DNA of 64,000 bases. It comes from CAVZZG01 sp963779685 (GTDB lineage Bacteria; Actinomycetota; Thermoleophilia; Gaiellales; F1-60-MAGs149). The translations under genes and the position numbers were made by a program. Each line of letters begins with the position of its first letter. Position 1 is the first letter of the stretch. The notes beneath the pieces are model-generated. The model was given only the letters and a program-made list of their open reading frames with translations. It had not been told where the DNA came from and ran no database searches. Below are positions 54,199-62,135 of the stretch, one piece after another. The DNA is taken from NCBI GenBank assembly GCA_963779685.1, contig CAVZZG010000001.1, positions 1,240,001-1,304,000 of the forward strand. Direction: 5' to 3'.

Positions 54199-55266
54199 AT
54201 GACCTTCAGAACAATCGCACGTCTCAGCGTGGTCGCCATCGCGCTCGTCGCCGCCGCGTGCGGCAGCTCTGGCTCGTCGACGTCGTCGACGAGCGTGCCC
54301 GCCGATGCGGTCGGCGTCGTCAACGGCGTGCCGATCCCCAAGGCCACGTTCGACAAGCTGATGGCCTCCGCCCTGGCGACCAAGGGCGCCCAGGCACCGA
54401 AGCCCGGGTCGCAGGAGTACGAGACCCTGAAGCAGCAGGCGCTCAACTACCTGTTCGAGAAGACGATCGTCGTCACCGAGGCGGCCAAGGCCGGCCTCAA
54501 GGTCGACACGAAGAAGATCGACGCCCAGGAGGCGCAGCAGAAGCAGCAGTCCGGCGGCGACGCGAAGTTCGCCGCCCAGCTCAAGGCCAACCACATGACC
54601 GAGGCCGATTACCGCGACACGCTGTCGGCCCAGCAGCTGGCCCAGGCGCTGTTCGCGAAGGTCTCGGCGGGCTTCGCCCCGGTCACCGACGCCGACATCG
54701 CCGCACGGTATGCGCGTGACAAGGAAACGGTCTACAAGATCCCGGCGAGCCGCAAGGTGCAGCACATCCTGCTCGGCCTCAAGGGCGGCGCCACGCCGAA
54801 GGAGGCCGACTACGCGAAGCTCAAGGTCAAGGCCCAGGACGTGATCGCCCAGCTGGACGCCGGCGCCGACTTCAACACGCTGGTGAAGAAGTACTCGACC
54901 GACACCGCGTCGATCCCGAACAACGGCACCTACGACGTCACGCCGACCGGGTACGACCCGGCCTTCACGAAGGCGTCCTACGCCCTCAAGACCGGGAAGT
55001 ACACCGAGCAGCCGGTGAAGTCGGCGTTCGGCTACCACGTCATCAAGGCGCTCGCCGACGCCACCAAGGGCGGCTACAAGACCCTCGACGAGGTCAAGGA
55101 CCAGATCAAGTCCGAGATCGAGAACGAGCGCAAGAACGCCGAGGCCGCCAAGTGGTACGACAAGATCAAGGCGTCGTACGCGGCCCAGTCGGCCTTCGCC
55201 AAGGGCTACAGCCTCCCGCCGGCACCGACCACCGGCGCCACGACGTCCGGAGCCACGACCAACTGA
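54199..55266 (+). CDS. Lipoprotein peptidyl-prolyl isomerase (PrsA/SurA-like, PpiC type)
   Basis: 355 residues. The lipoprotein signal ends ALVAAACGSS (lipidated Cys about 21). SurA-N-like helices follow (NGVPIPKATFDKLM...), then a parvulin domain from about 190 to 290: VQHILLGLK, DAGADFNTLVKKYSTD, AFGYHVIKAL. Helps secreted proteins fold outside the membrane. The Thr/Ala-rich tail is low complexity. Sits between mfd and mazG, as in several actinobacteria. Confidence 0.92.
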   Translation: MTFRTIARLSVVAIALVAAACGSSGSSTSSTSVPADAVGVVNGVPIPKATFDKLMASALATKGAQAPKPGSQEYETLKQQALNYLFEKTIVVTEAAKAGLKVDTKKIDAQEAQQKQQSGGDAKFAAQLKANHMTEADYRDTLSAQQLAQALFAKVSAGFAPVTDADIAARYARDKETVYKIPASRKVQHILLGLKGGATPKEADYAKLKVKAQDVIAQLDAGADFNTLVKKYSTDTASIPNNGTYDVTPTGYDPAFTKASYALKTGKYTEQPVKSAFGYHVIKALADATKGGYKTLDEVKDQIKSEIENERKNAEAAKWYDKIKASYAAQSAFAKGYSLPPAPTTGATTSGATTN

Positions 55267-56321
55267 TAGGGACGATCGTCGGCCTCGGCGCGGGCAGCAC
55301 CGATCAGATCCCGCTCGGGTCGGTCGAGGCGCTGCGTGCCGCCGGGGCGGCGGACATCCGTGCCTCCGGGGACGTGCGCGCGGCCCTGCTCGCGCTGGGC
55401 GTCGAGCACGTCTCCGGTGCGCCGGTGGTCGCGGCGCCCGACGCCGATGCGGCCGCGCTCGCCCGTCAGCACCCGGCCGCCGCGGTGCATCCGGACATCG
55501 CGTCGCTGGACGCCCGCGTCGCCGCCGCGGCCCTGGCGGAGCTGTGGCGGGTCACGGTCCGGCTCCGCCGCGACTGCCCGTGGGATCGCGAGCAGACCGC
55601 CGCGACGATCGTGCCGCACACCGTCGAGGAGGCGTACGAGGTCGCCGAGAAGGCGCTCGCGGGACCGCCCGGCGCGGATCTGGTCGACGAGCTCGGCGAT
55701 CTCCTCTTCCAGACCTACTTCCTCGCGCTGCTGGCCGACGAGGCGGGCGCGGGTGGCCTGGCCGACGTCGCCAACGGCATCCGCACCAAGCTGATCCGGC
55801 GTCATCCGCACGTGTTCGGTGATGCGGAGCTGGCCACCGCGGCCGATGTACGGGGCCGGTGGGAGGCGATCAAACGCGAGCAGGAGGGCCGGGAGGGGAT
55901 CTTCCACGACGTCCCCGGCGCCCTGCCCGCGCTGCTGTACGCGCGCAAGATGCAGCGCCGCGCCGCCGCGGCGGGCTTCGACTGGGCCCGCTGGCAGGAC
56001 GCCTGGCCGGCGATCGCCGAGGAGGTGGGAGAGCTCGACGAGGTCCTCCGCCGGCACGACGGGGCACCGGAGCGCGAGCCCGAGGCCGCGGTGGTCGCCG
56101 AAGCGGGCGACGTGCTCTTCGCGACGGTCAACGTGCTGCGCCTCGCCGGGGTCGATCCGGAGCTGGCCCTGCGGCTCTCGGCCCAGCGGTTCCGGACGCG
56201 GGTCGAGGAGGCCGAGCGGCTCGCGGCGGCGGCCGGCGAGGAGTTCCGACTGCTCGGGCTGGACGAGCAGGACGGCTACTATCGGCGTGCGAAATCTTCG
56301 AGACGGGGTAGTTCGTCGTGA
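55263..56321 (+). CDS. mazG: MazG-family nucleoside triphosphate pyrophosphohydrolase with vestigial N-terminal domain
   Basis: Hydrolyses NTPs to NMP and PPi. Two MazG helical units are clear: CPWDREQTAATIVPHTVEEA with DELGDLLFQTYF, and AEEVGELDEVL with EAGDVLFATVNVLRL. The first ~95 residues begin IGTIVGLGAGSTDQIPLGSV, the opening of a tetrapyrrole-methylase-like domain, but the remaining methylase core is missing. No ATG, GTG or TTG precedes this homologous part; CTG 55263 or ATA 55266 would be the start, otherwise GTG 55374, which loses it. Confidence 0.9.
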   Translation: MIGTIVGLGAGSTDQIPLGSVEALRAAGAADIRASGDVRAALLALGVEHVSGAPVVAAPDADAAALARQHPAAAVHPDIASLDARVAAAALAELWRVTVRLRRDCPWDREQTAATIVPHTVEEAYEVAEKALAGPPGADLVDELGDLLFQTYFLALLADEAGAGGLADVANGIRTKLIRRHPHVFGDAELATAADVRGRWEAIKREQEGREGIFHDVPGALPALLYARKMQRRAAAAGFDWARWQDAWPAIAEEVGELDEVLRRHDGAPEREPEAAVVAEAGDVLFATVNVLRLAGVDPELALRLSAQRFRTRVEEAERLAAAAGEEFRLLGLDEQDGYYRRAKSSRRGSSS

Positions 56322-57622
56322 CGTTGATCGAGTCGGTGCGCGGGCGCCAGATCCTGGACTCCCGCGGGAATCCAACCGTGGAGGTCGAGGTCGATCTCCT
56401 CTCGGGCGGCCGTGGCCGTGCGGCCGTGCCGTCCGGAGCCTCGACCGGCCAGTGGGAGGCCGTCGAGCTGCGGGACGGCGGCGACAGCTACGGCGGCAAG
56501 TCCGTGCACAAGGCCGTCGGCAACGTCAACGGCGAGATCGCGACAGCGGTCATCGGGCTGGACGCCTTCGATCAGCACGGGGTGGACGAGACGCTGATCG
56601 ACCTGGACGGCACGCCAAACAAGAGCCGGCTCGGCGCCAACGCCATCCTCGGCACCTCGCTCGCGGTGGCACATGCCGCCGCGGACGCCATCGGCCTGCC
56701 CCTCTACCGGCACCTCGGCGGGGTTGCTGCGCGGACGCTGCCGGTGCCGATGATGAACGTCATCAACGGCGGTGCGCACGCCGCCAACACGCTCGACCTG
56801 CAGGAGTTCATGGTCGTCCCGGCCGGCGCAGCCACCTTCGCGGACGGCCTGCGCATGGGCGCGGAGATCTTCCACGCGCTCAAGCAGATCCTCCATGACC
56901 GGGGCCTCGCCACCGCCGTCGGCGACGAAGGTGGGTTCGCGCCGGACCTCGGCCGCAACGAGGACGCGATCCTGGCGATCCTCGAGGCCATCGAGCAGGC
57001 CGGGTACACGCCGGGAACGGATGCGTTCATCGCGCTCGATCCGGCCACGTCGGAGATCTACGACGCAGCGCGCGGCGTCTACGTGCTGGCGGGAGAGGGC
57101 CGCGAGCTGGACTCCGCGGGCATGGCGGGGTACTTCGAGGAGCTCGTCGGGCGCTATCCCATCGTGTCGCTCGAGGATCCGCTGGCCGAGGACGACTGGG
57201 CCGGCTGGAAGCTCCTCACCGATGCCATCGGCGATCACTGCCAGCTGGTGGGCGACGACATCTTCGTGACCAACGTCGAACGGCTCCGTCTGGGCTTCGA
57301 GAGGGGGGTCGGGAACGCCCTGCTCGTCAAGGTGAACCAGATCGGTTCGCTGACCGAGACGCTGGAGGCGATGGCCCTGGCGGCGTCCCGCGGGTACGTC
57401 TCCGTGATCTCGCACCGCTCCGGTGAGACCGAGGACGTCACGATCGCCGACCTCGCGGTCGGCACCAACGCCGGCCAGATCAAGACCGGGGCGCCCTCGC
57501 GCTCGGATCGAGTCGCCAAGTACAACCGGCTGCTGCGGATCGAGGAGGAGCTCGGCGGCGCCGCGATCTACCCCGGCCTGGCCGCCTTCCGCGCGCGGCG
57601 CGCGGAAGCGCCCATCCCGTGA
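56318..57622 (+). CDS. eno: Enolase
   Basis: Interconverts 2-phosphoglycerate and phosphoenolpyruvate. 434 residues, standard length. GRQILDSRGNPTVEVEV, SGASTGQWEAVELRDG, catalytic Glu in GDEGGFAP, metal ligands in ALDPATSE, SLEDPLAEDDW and VGDDIFVTN, catalytic Lys in LVKVNQIGSLTET, then SHRSGETED. The GTG start overlaps the mazG stop and the stop overlaps the pyk start. Confidence 0.97.
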   Translation: MTLIESVRGRQILDSRGNPTVEVEVDLLSGGRGRAAVPSGASTGQWEAVELRDGGDSYGGKSVHKAVGNVNGEIATAVIGLDAFDQHGVDETLIDLDGTPNKSRLGANAILGTSLAVAHAAADAIGLPLYRHLGGVAARTLPVPMMNVINGGAHAANTLDLQEFMVVPAGAATFADGLRMGAEIFHALKQILHDRGLATAVGDEGGFAPDLGRNEDAILAILEAIEQAGYTPGTDAFIALDPATSEIYDAARGVYVLAGEGRELDSAGMAGYFEELVGRYPIVSLEDPLAEDDWAGWKLLTDAIGDHCQLVGDDIFVTNVERLRLGFERGVGNALLVKVNQIGSLTETLEAMALAASRGYVSVISHRSGETEDVTIADLAVGTNAGQIKTGAPSRSDRVAKYNRLLRIEEELGGAAIYPGLAAFRARRAEAPIP

Positions 57623-59037
57623 TGGTGCTTCGCCGGACGAAGATCGTCGCAACGCTCGGCCCGGCCAGCGGCAGCGACGAGGTGGTCGACCGGCTCACCC
57701 GGGCCGGCGTGGACTGCTTCCGGCTGAACTTCTCGCACGGCTCCCAGGCCGACCATGCGGCATCGATCGCCCGCGTCCGGCGTGCTGCCGCCGCGGTCGG
57801 CCGTCCCATCGCCCTGCTCGGCGACCTGCAGGGGCCCAAGCTGCGCCTGGGCGCGCTGGCCCAGCCGATCACGCTCACGGCCGGCGACGCCGTGGTGCTC
57901 GCGGGACGCGGCGACGCCGCGTCCGGGGATCTCGAGCTCGGCTTCGAGATCGACATCGCCCGCCACCTCCGCCGGGGCCACCCCGTGCTGATCAACGACG
58001 GCCTCGTGCGCCTCCGGGTCACCGACCTCGAGGGCCACCGGGCGCTGTGCAACGTCGAGCTCGGCGGTGTCCTCTCGTCCCACAAGGGCGTCAACCTGCC
58101 GGGCACCTACCTGCCGATCCCGTCCATCACCGCGGCCGACCGCGAGAACCTCGCCTTCGCGCTCGATCAGGAGGTGGACTACCTCGCGCTGTCGTTCGTG
58201 CGGCGACCCGAGGACGTCGAGGACCTCAAGCAGCTCATCGCCGCACGCGGCGCGCGGGCACGGGTGATCGCCAAGATCGAGAAGTCCGAGGCGATGGAGC
58301 ACCTCGATGCGATCATCGACGTCTCGGACGGCGTCATGGTCGCCCGCGGCGACCTCGGTGTGGAGATCGGCGCGGCGGCCGTCCCCCTCGCCCAGAAGCG
58401 GATGATCCGCATGGGTCGCGAGGCCGGCAAGCCGGTCATCACGGCCACCCAGATGCTCGAGTCGATGATCGAGCGCCCCGAGCCGACCAGGGCCGAGGCG
58501 TCGGACGTCGCCAACGCGATCCTCGACGGCACCTCGGCGGTGATGCTCTCCGGCGAGACCGCGGTCGGCACCTATCCGGTCGAGGCGGTCGAGACGATGG
58601 TGCGGATCGCACTCGCCGTGGAGCCGAACCTCGCCTACCACGAGGCCAGCTACGGCCTGTCGCGACTCGGGCCGCGCTACATCGCGGACGTCGTCGGCCA
58701 CGCCGCCTGCGATATCGCCGAGACCCTCGGCGTCGCCGTCATCATCGTCCCCACCGCGACCGGCGAGTCGGCCCGAGAGGTCTCGAAGCACCGCCCGCGC
58801 CGGCCCATCGTGGCAGCATCGCCCAACGAGATCGCCCTCCGGCAGCTGGCGCTCGACTGGGCCGTCGTGCCCCTCCAGCTGGAAGAGGCCGACGGTCTCG
58901 AGGACCTCTGGCGCAAGGCGACCGAGGCCGTCCTGCGCGCCGGCCTGGCCGGGTCCGGCGACCGGGTGGTGATCACGAGCGGCACTCACGTCAACACCCC
59001 GGGCGCCACGAACACGATCCTCGTCCAGGCCCTCTGA
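57619..59037 (+). CDS. pyk: Pyruvate kinase
   Basis: Last step of glycolysis, PEP + ADP to pyruvate + ATP. 472 residues. RRTKIVATLGPAS, FRLNFSHGS, the active-site block VIAKIEKSEAMEHLD with catalytic Lys, MVARGDLGVEIG, and TATQMLESMIE followed by DGTSAVMLSGETAVGTYP. The C-terminal allosteric domain is complete. Directly after eno, a glycolytic pair. The 255-bp structured element begins at its stop codon. Confidence 0.97.
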   Translation: MMVLRRTKIVATLGPASGSDEVVDRLTRAGVDCFRLNFSHGSQADHAASIARVRRAAAAVGRPIALLGDLQGPKLRLGALAQPITLTAGDAVVLAGRGDAASGDLELGFEIDIARHLRRGHPVLINDGLVRLRVTDLEGHRALCNVELGGVLSSHKGVNLPGTYLPIPSITAADRENLAFALDQEVDYLALSFVRRPEDVEDLKQLIAARGARARVIAKIEKSEAMEHLDAIIDVSDGVMVARGDLGVEIGAAAVPLAQKRMIRMGREAGKPVITATQMLESMIERPEPTRAEASDVANAILDGTSAVMLSGETAVGTYPVEAVETMVRIALAVEPNLAYHEASYGLSRLGPRYIADVVGHAACDIAETLGVAVIIVPTATGESAREVSKHRPRRPIVAASPNEIALRQLALDWAVVPLQLEEADGLEDLWRKATEAVLRAGLAGSGDRVVITSGTHVNTPGATNTILVQAL

Positions 59038-59291
59038 GAGCGGATTTCAGGATGAGCGGCGCGTTCGCATGGCCGGGGAGAGTCCTGCGCTGATCACGAA
59101 CGCCGGAGCCGCGGCTCCGGCAACCGTGATCAGCTGCGGCTCCCCTTCCGCCGCCTCGGCGAGGCGGCTTCGGGGCTTCGCGGCAGCGTCGTCCGTGCCT
59201 TGGCCTTGCGTCTGCAAGGCCTGCGGAACGCCCGGTCGCTGCCGCTCGCTCCCCGACCCGCGACCACGACCCTCATCCTGAAATCAGCTCT
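59037..59291. repeat. 255-bp structured inverted-repeat element with nested hairpins
   Basis: The ends are 20-base inverted repeats (59037-59056 and 59272-59291) matching at 19 of 20 positions, core GATTTCAGGATGAG. Inside are: a 10-bp plus 9-bp two-part stem (59089-59134) whose helices are separated by a symmetric AAC/AAC internal loop; an 8-bp stem with GGC loop (59150-59168); and an 8-bp stem with GTCT loop (59202-59221). No coding potential. Lies between convergent genes, touching the pyk stop. Confidence 0.7.
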
Positions 59292-59309
59292 AGGCCCACG
59301 CGCCTTCGG

Positions 59310-59567
59310 CTAGCGGCCCTGGATCACGTAGGGCGTCTCGCCCGGATAGATGAATCCGAGGCGGCGGGCCTCGCGCAGCAGTGCGCCAGGTGTCCCGGCC
59401 ATCGCGAGGTCACGGCCGAGGCGCTCGCGATCGGCGCGCGCGTTCGCAAGCTGCGCCCGGGCGGTACGCAGGTGTGCGTTGGCGTCGCGATACGCGCGCA
59501 CCGGCTGGATGAACAGGATTGCGAGGATGATCGCCGTGACGACGAGGACGATCCGCCTGGGACGCAT
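59310..59567 (-). CDS. FtsB/DivIC-like septum formation initiator
   Basis: 85 residues: short basic N-terminus MRPRRIVLVVTAIILAILFI forming one transmembrane helix, then an Ala/Arg-rich coiled coil (HLRTARAQLANARADRERLGRDLAM) and the conserved end ARRLGFIYPGETPYVI, which is the FtsB/DivIC signature. In actinobacteria it usually follows eno on the same strand; here it is on the opposite strand with pyk between. Confidence 0.85.
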   Translation of the reverse strand: MRPRRIVLVVTAIILAILFIQPVRAYRDANAHLRTARAQLANARADRERLGRDLAMAGTPGALLREARRLGFIYPGETPYVIQGR

Positions 59568-59607
59568 GTCACTCGATTCTCCCTTGCCGGGCGGTACCCT
59601 TGCCGCC

Positions 59608-60075
59608 ATGGCCGACGACGTCGAGATCGTGACCCTCCAGCTCGGGAGGGCGCCGGTGCCGTTCACCGCGGTGGTGTCGCGGTGCCCGGCCGGACGGCCG
59701 GTCGCGATCGCCCAGCCGCCGTGGACGCCGGCCGGCGTGCCGTTCCCGACCAGCTACTGGCTCACGTGCCCCGGTCTGGTCGCCGCCATCGGCAGACTGG
59801 AGGCCGACGGCGGGATCGCCGCCCTCCAGCGGCTCCTCGCGCTCGACGAGGAGATGGCGGCAGCGTTCGACGAGGGTCGTCGGCGGCAGATCGCGCTGCG
59901 GCCCGACTTCGGCGACCTGGGGATCGGCGGCACCCGGGCGCCGCGCGCGGTCAAGTGCCTGCACGCCCACGCCGCCTTCGCGCTCGGGCACCCGCCCTAT
60001 CCGGTCGGCGACCGCATCATCGCGGACGCCGGGGGGCTCCCGGCCGCGGGCTGCTGCATGGGCACCGCGGCATGA
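59608..60075 (+). CDS. DUF501 family protein
   Basis: 155 residues. LGRAPVPFTAVVSRCPAGRPVAI, then PTSYWLTCPGL, RAPRAVKCLHAHAAFALGHPPYPVG and GCCM near the end are the conserved DUF501 blocks with several invariant Cys and His, suggesting metal binding. Function unknown; typically linked to eno and ftsB. TACCCT lies seven bases before the ATG, implying a leaderless mRNA. Overlaps the next gene by four bases. Confidence 0.9.
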   Translation: MADDVEIVTLQLGRAPVPFTAVVSRCPAGRPVAIAQPPWTPAGVPFPTSYWLTCPGLVAAIGRLEADGGIAALQRLLALDEEMAAAFDEGRRRQIALRPDFGDLGIGGTRAPRAVKCLHAHAAFALGHPPYPVGDRIIADAGGLPAAGCCMGTAA

Positions 60076-60389
60076 GCTCGGGGGTCGAGGCGGCGCTGAT
60101 CGAGTGGTCACGTGGGCCCGAGGGGGTGCGCCGCGTTCGGCGCACGCTCGACGGTCGTGCGCTCGCCAGCCTGGAGCGCGGCCAGGCCGCCATGACCGTC
60201 GAGCTGACGCGACGGCTCGGCCCCGTGTACACCCTCGCCGACCTGTACCGCGAGTACCTCGACGCCGATCGCTGGGCCCGCGCGGTGGTCACCGAGGCGC
60301 TCGCGCCCCTGGTGCTGCCGCGCGCGGTGGTGCCCGTGGTCGACGCCGCGTTCGACCGGGCCGCGCGCGGCGCCCGGGACCGGCGGTAG
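60072..60389 (+). CDS. Conserved hypothetical protein, 105 residues
   Basis: Helical, Arg-rich, without membrane segment. It contains GPVYTLADLYREYLDADRWA followed by LPRAVVPVVDAAFDRAARG. Such short proteins accompany DUF501 in some genomes. Coupled to DUF501 by a four-base overlap. Function not recognised. Confidence 0.7.
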   Translation: MSSGVEAALIEWSRGPEGVRRVRRTLDGRALASLERGQAAMTVELTRRLGPVYTLADLYREYLDADRWARAVVTEALAPLVLPRAVVPVVDAAFDRAARGARDRR

Positions 60390-60399
60390 GATCGGCCCG

Positions 60400-60600
60400 G
60401 TGGACGACCGGCGCGCAACGCCCCGCAAAACACGGCTCACGACCCGGGGCCGGGTCGTCCTGCTGCTGCTCGTGGGGTTGGCCCTCTTCGCGCTCGGGAT
60501 GGCCGTTGGCGGGGCGATGCGCCGCGAGCCGGGAACGCCGCACATGCTCACCGGCACCGCCGATGTCCACGTCGTCACCGTCACCCTCACAACACCGTAA
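60400..60600 (+). CDS. Small single-pass membrane protein, 66 residues
   Basis: A basic N-terminus (MDDRRATPRKTRLTTRGR) precedes one transmembrane helix (VVLLLLVGLALFALGMAVGG), then an extracellular tail of about 25 residues rich in Thr, Val and His. GTG start. TAGGAT at 60387-60392 lies seven bases upstream, so it is probably leaderless. Function unknown. Confidence 0.6.
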   Translation: MDDRRATPRKTRLTTRGRVVLLLLVGLALFALGMAVGGAMRREPGTPHMLTGTADVHVVTVTLTTP

Positions 60601-60634
60601 CAACCGCAACGCCCACCCCGGGGGCACCGCGCGC

Positions 60635-60640
60635 TACCAT
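60635..60640 (+). promoter_or_regulatory. -10 element of the HTH-receiver gene (leaderless)
   Basis: TACCAT ends seven bases before the GTG start at 60648, placing the transcription start at the codon itself. No clear -35 is seen. Confidence 0.45.
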
Positions 60641-60647
60641 TGGTGAG

Positions 60648-61223
<576 letters not shown>

Positions 61224-61224
61224 C

Positions 61225-61761
61225 CTAGCGGCGGCGGATGACGATCTCGTCCGGCGAGATCTTCACGGTCACGTCGGCGTGGCCCTGCCAGTGCGTCCGG
61301 TACACGCCCGCATCGCGGACGGCGCCGTCGAGCCAGAGCCCGTAGCCCTCGTCGCCGTGGTCGAAGACTCCCTCGAGCTCGACGGGCGTGTCGTCGGAGT
61401 CCTTCGCCCGGCTGCGACCGCCGCGCCTGCTGCGCCGGGGTTTCGGCTCGTCGGCCGGCGCGGTGACCTCGGGCTCGACCGGCGTGTCGTCGGCGTCGTT
61501 CGCCCGGCTGCGACCGCCGCGCCTGCTGCGGCGGGGTTTCGTCTCCTCGACGGTCGCGGTCACCTCGGGTTCCGGGGCCGGCGGCGGTTCGGGCGGCCGC
61601 TCGTTCTCGCGCAGCAGGTCGTGCTGCTTGCGAAACCGGATCAGCGCGGCCGGCGTCGTACCGAGCTTGTGGGCGATCCAGATGTCGGTCGCGCCGTCCT
61701 GGACCCAGGCGCGGATCTGGTTCAGCTGGGGCTTGAGGGACGTCGACCGGCGGGTCGCCAT
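61225..61761 (-). CDS. Putative DNA-binding protein with Arg-rich internal repeat
   Basis: 178 residues. The N-terminus (LKPQLNQIRAWVQDGATDIW, IAHKLGTTPAALIRFRKQHDL) is an HTH-like unit. The middle has two copies of a ~40-residue segment centred on KPRRSRRGGRSRA, followed by Asp-rich stretches, probably disordered and nucleic-acid binding. The C-terminal ~55 residues form a beta-rich domain (GYGLWLDGAVRDAGVYRTHW, ADVTVKISPDEIVIRRR). Not recognised as a named family. Confidence 0.65.
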   Translation of the reverse strand: MATRRSTSLKPQLNQIRAWVQDGATDIWIAHKLGTTPAALIRFRKQHDLLRENERPPEPPPAPEPEVTATVEETKPRRSRRGGRSRANDADDTPVEPEVTAPADEPKPRRSRRGGRSRAKDSDDTPVELEGVFDHGDEGYGLWLDGAVRDAGVYRTHWQGHADVTVKISPDEIVIRRR

Positions 61762-61771
61762 GGCCGAAACG

Positions 61772-62020
61772 CTACCCGAGCCCCGGGAACAGCGCCGCCA
61801 GCCCTTCGAAGACCAGGAACCCGAACAGCACCACCAGCGCCGTCAAGATGGCGATCACGAGGAAGAACCGGCGGCGCGCCGCGCGCCGGGCCCGAGACCG
61901 CGCCCGCTGCGCTCCGCGCTCGGCCCGGCGGAACTCGAGCTCGGTCATCAGCTGCGCTTCCAGCGCCCGGTCCAGCACCTCGGCCCGGGATGCCTGCCGC
62001 CGTCGTTCGCGTTCGCGCAT
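61772..62020 (-). CDS. Small membrane protein, 82 residues
   Basis: Highly charged N-terminal helix (MRERERRRQASRAEVLDRAL, then Arg-rich to residue ~50) and one C-terminal transmembrane helix (FFLVIAILTALVVLFGFLVF). Topology suggests a tail-anchored protein with a basic cytosolic part. Ten bases upstream of, and same strand as, the Arg-repeat gene. Function unknown. Confidence 0.6.
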   Translation of the reverse strand: MRERERRRQASRAEVLDRALEAQLMTELEFRRAERGAQRARSRARRAARRRFFLVIAILTALVVLFGFLVFEGLAALFPGLG

Positions 62021-62122
62021 GGCGCCATGCTACTACCGGACGGTGGCGGTGCCGGCCGGTGGAATCCGCGTCGATGCGGTGCCCGCCCGGCGCAGAGCCC
62101 CTGCAATGCGGCGAAAACTCCG

Positions 62123-62128
62123 TATCAT
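62123..62128 (+). promoter_or_regulatory. -10 element of the tandem-GAF gene (leaderless)
   Basis: TATCAT ends seven bases before the GTG at 62136. Best -10 match among the leaderless-type sites in the window. Confidence 0.5.
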
Positions 62129-62135
62129 CTCGTCC

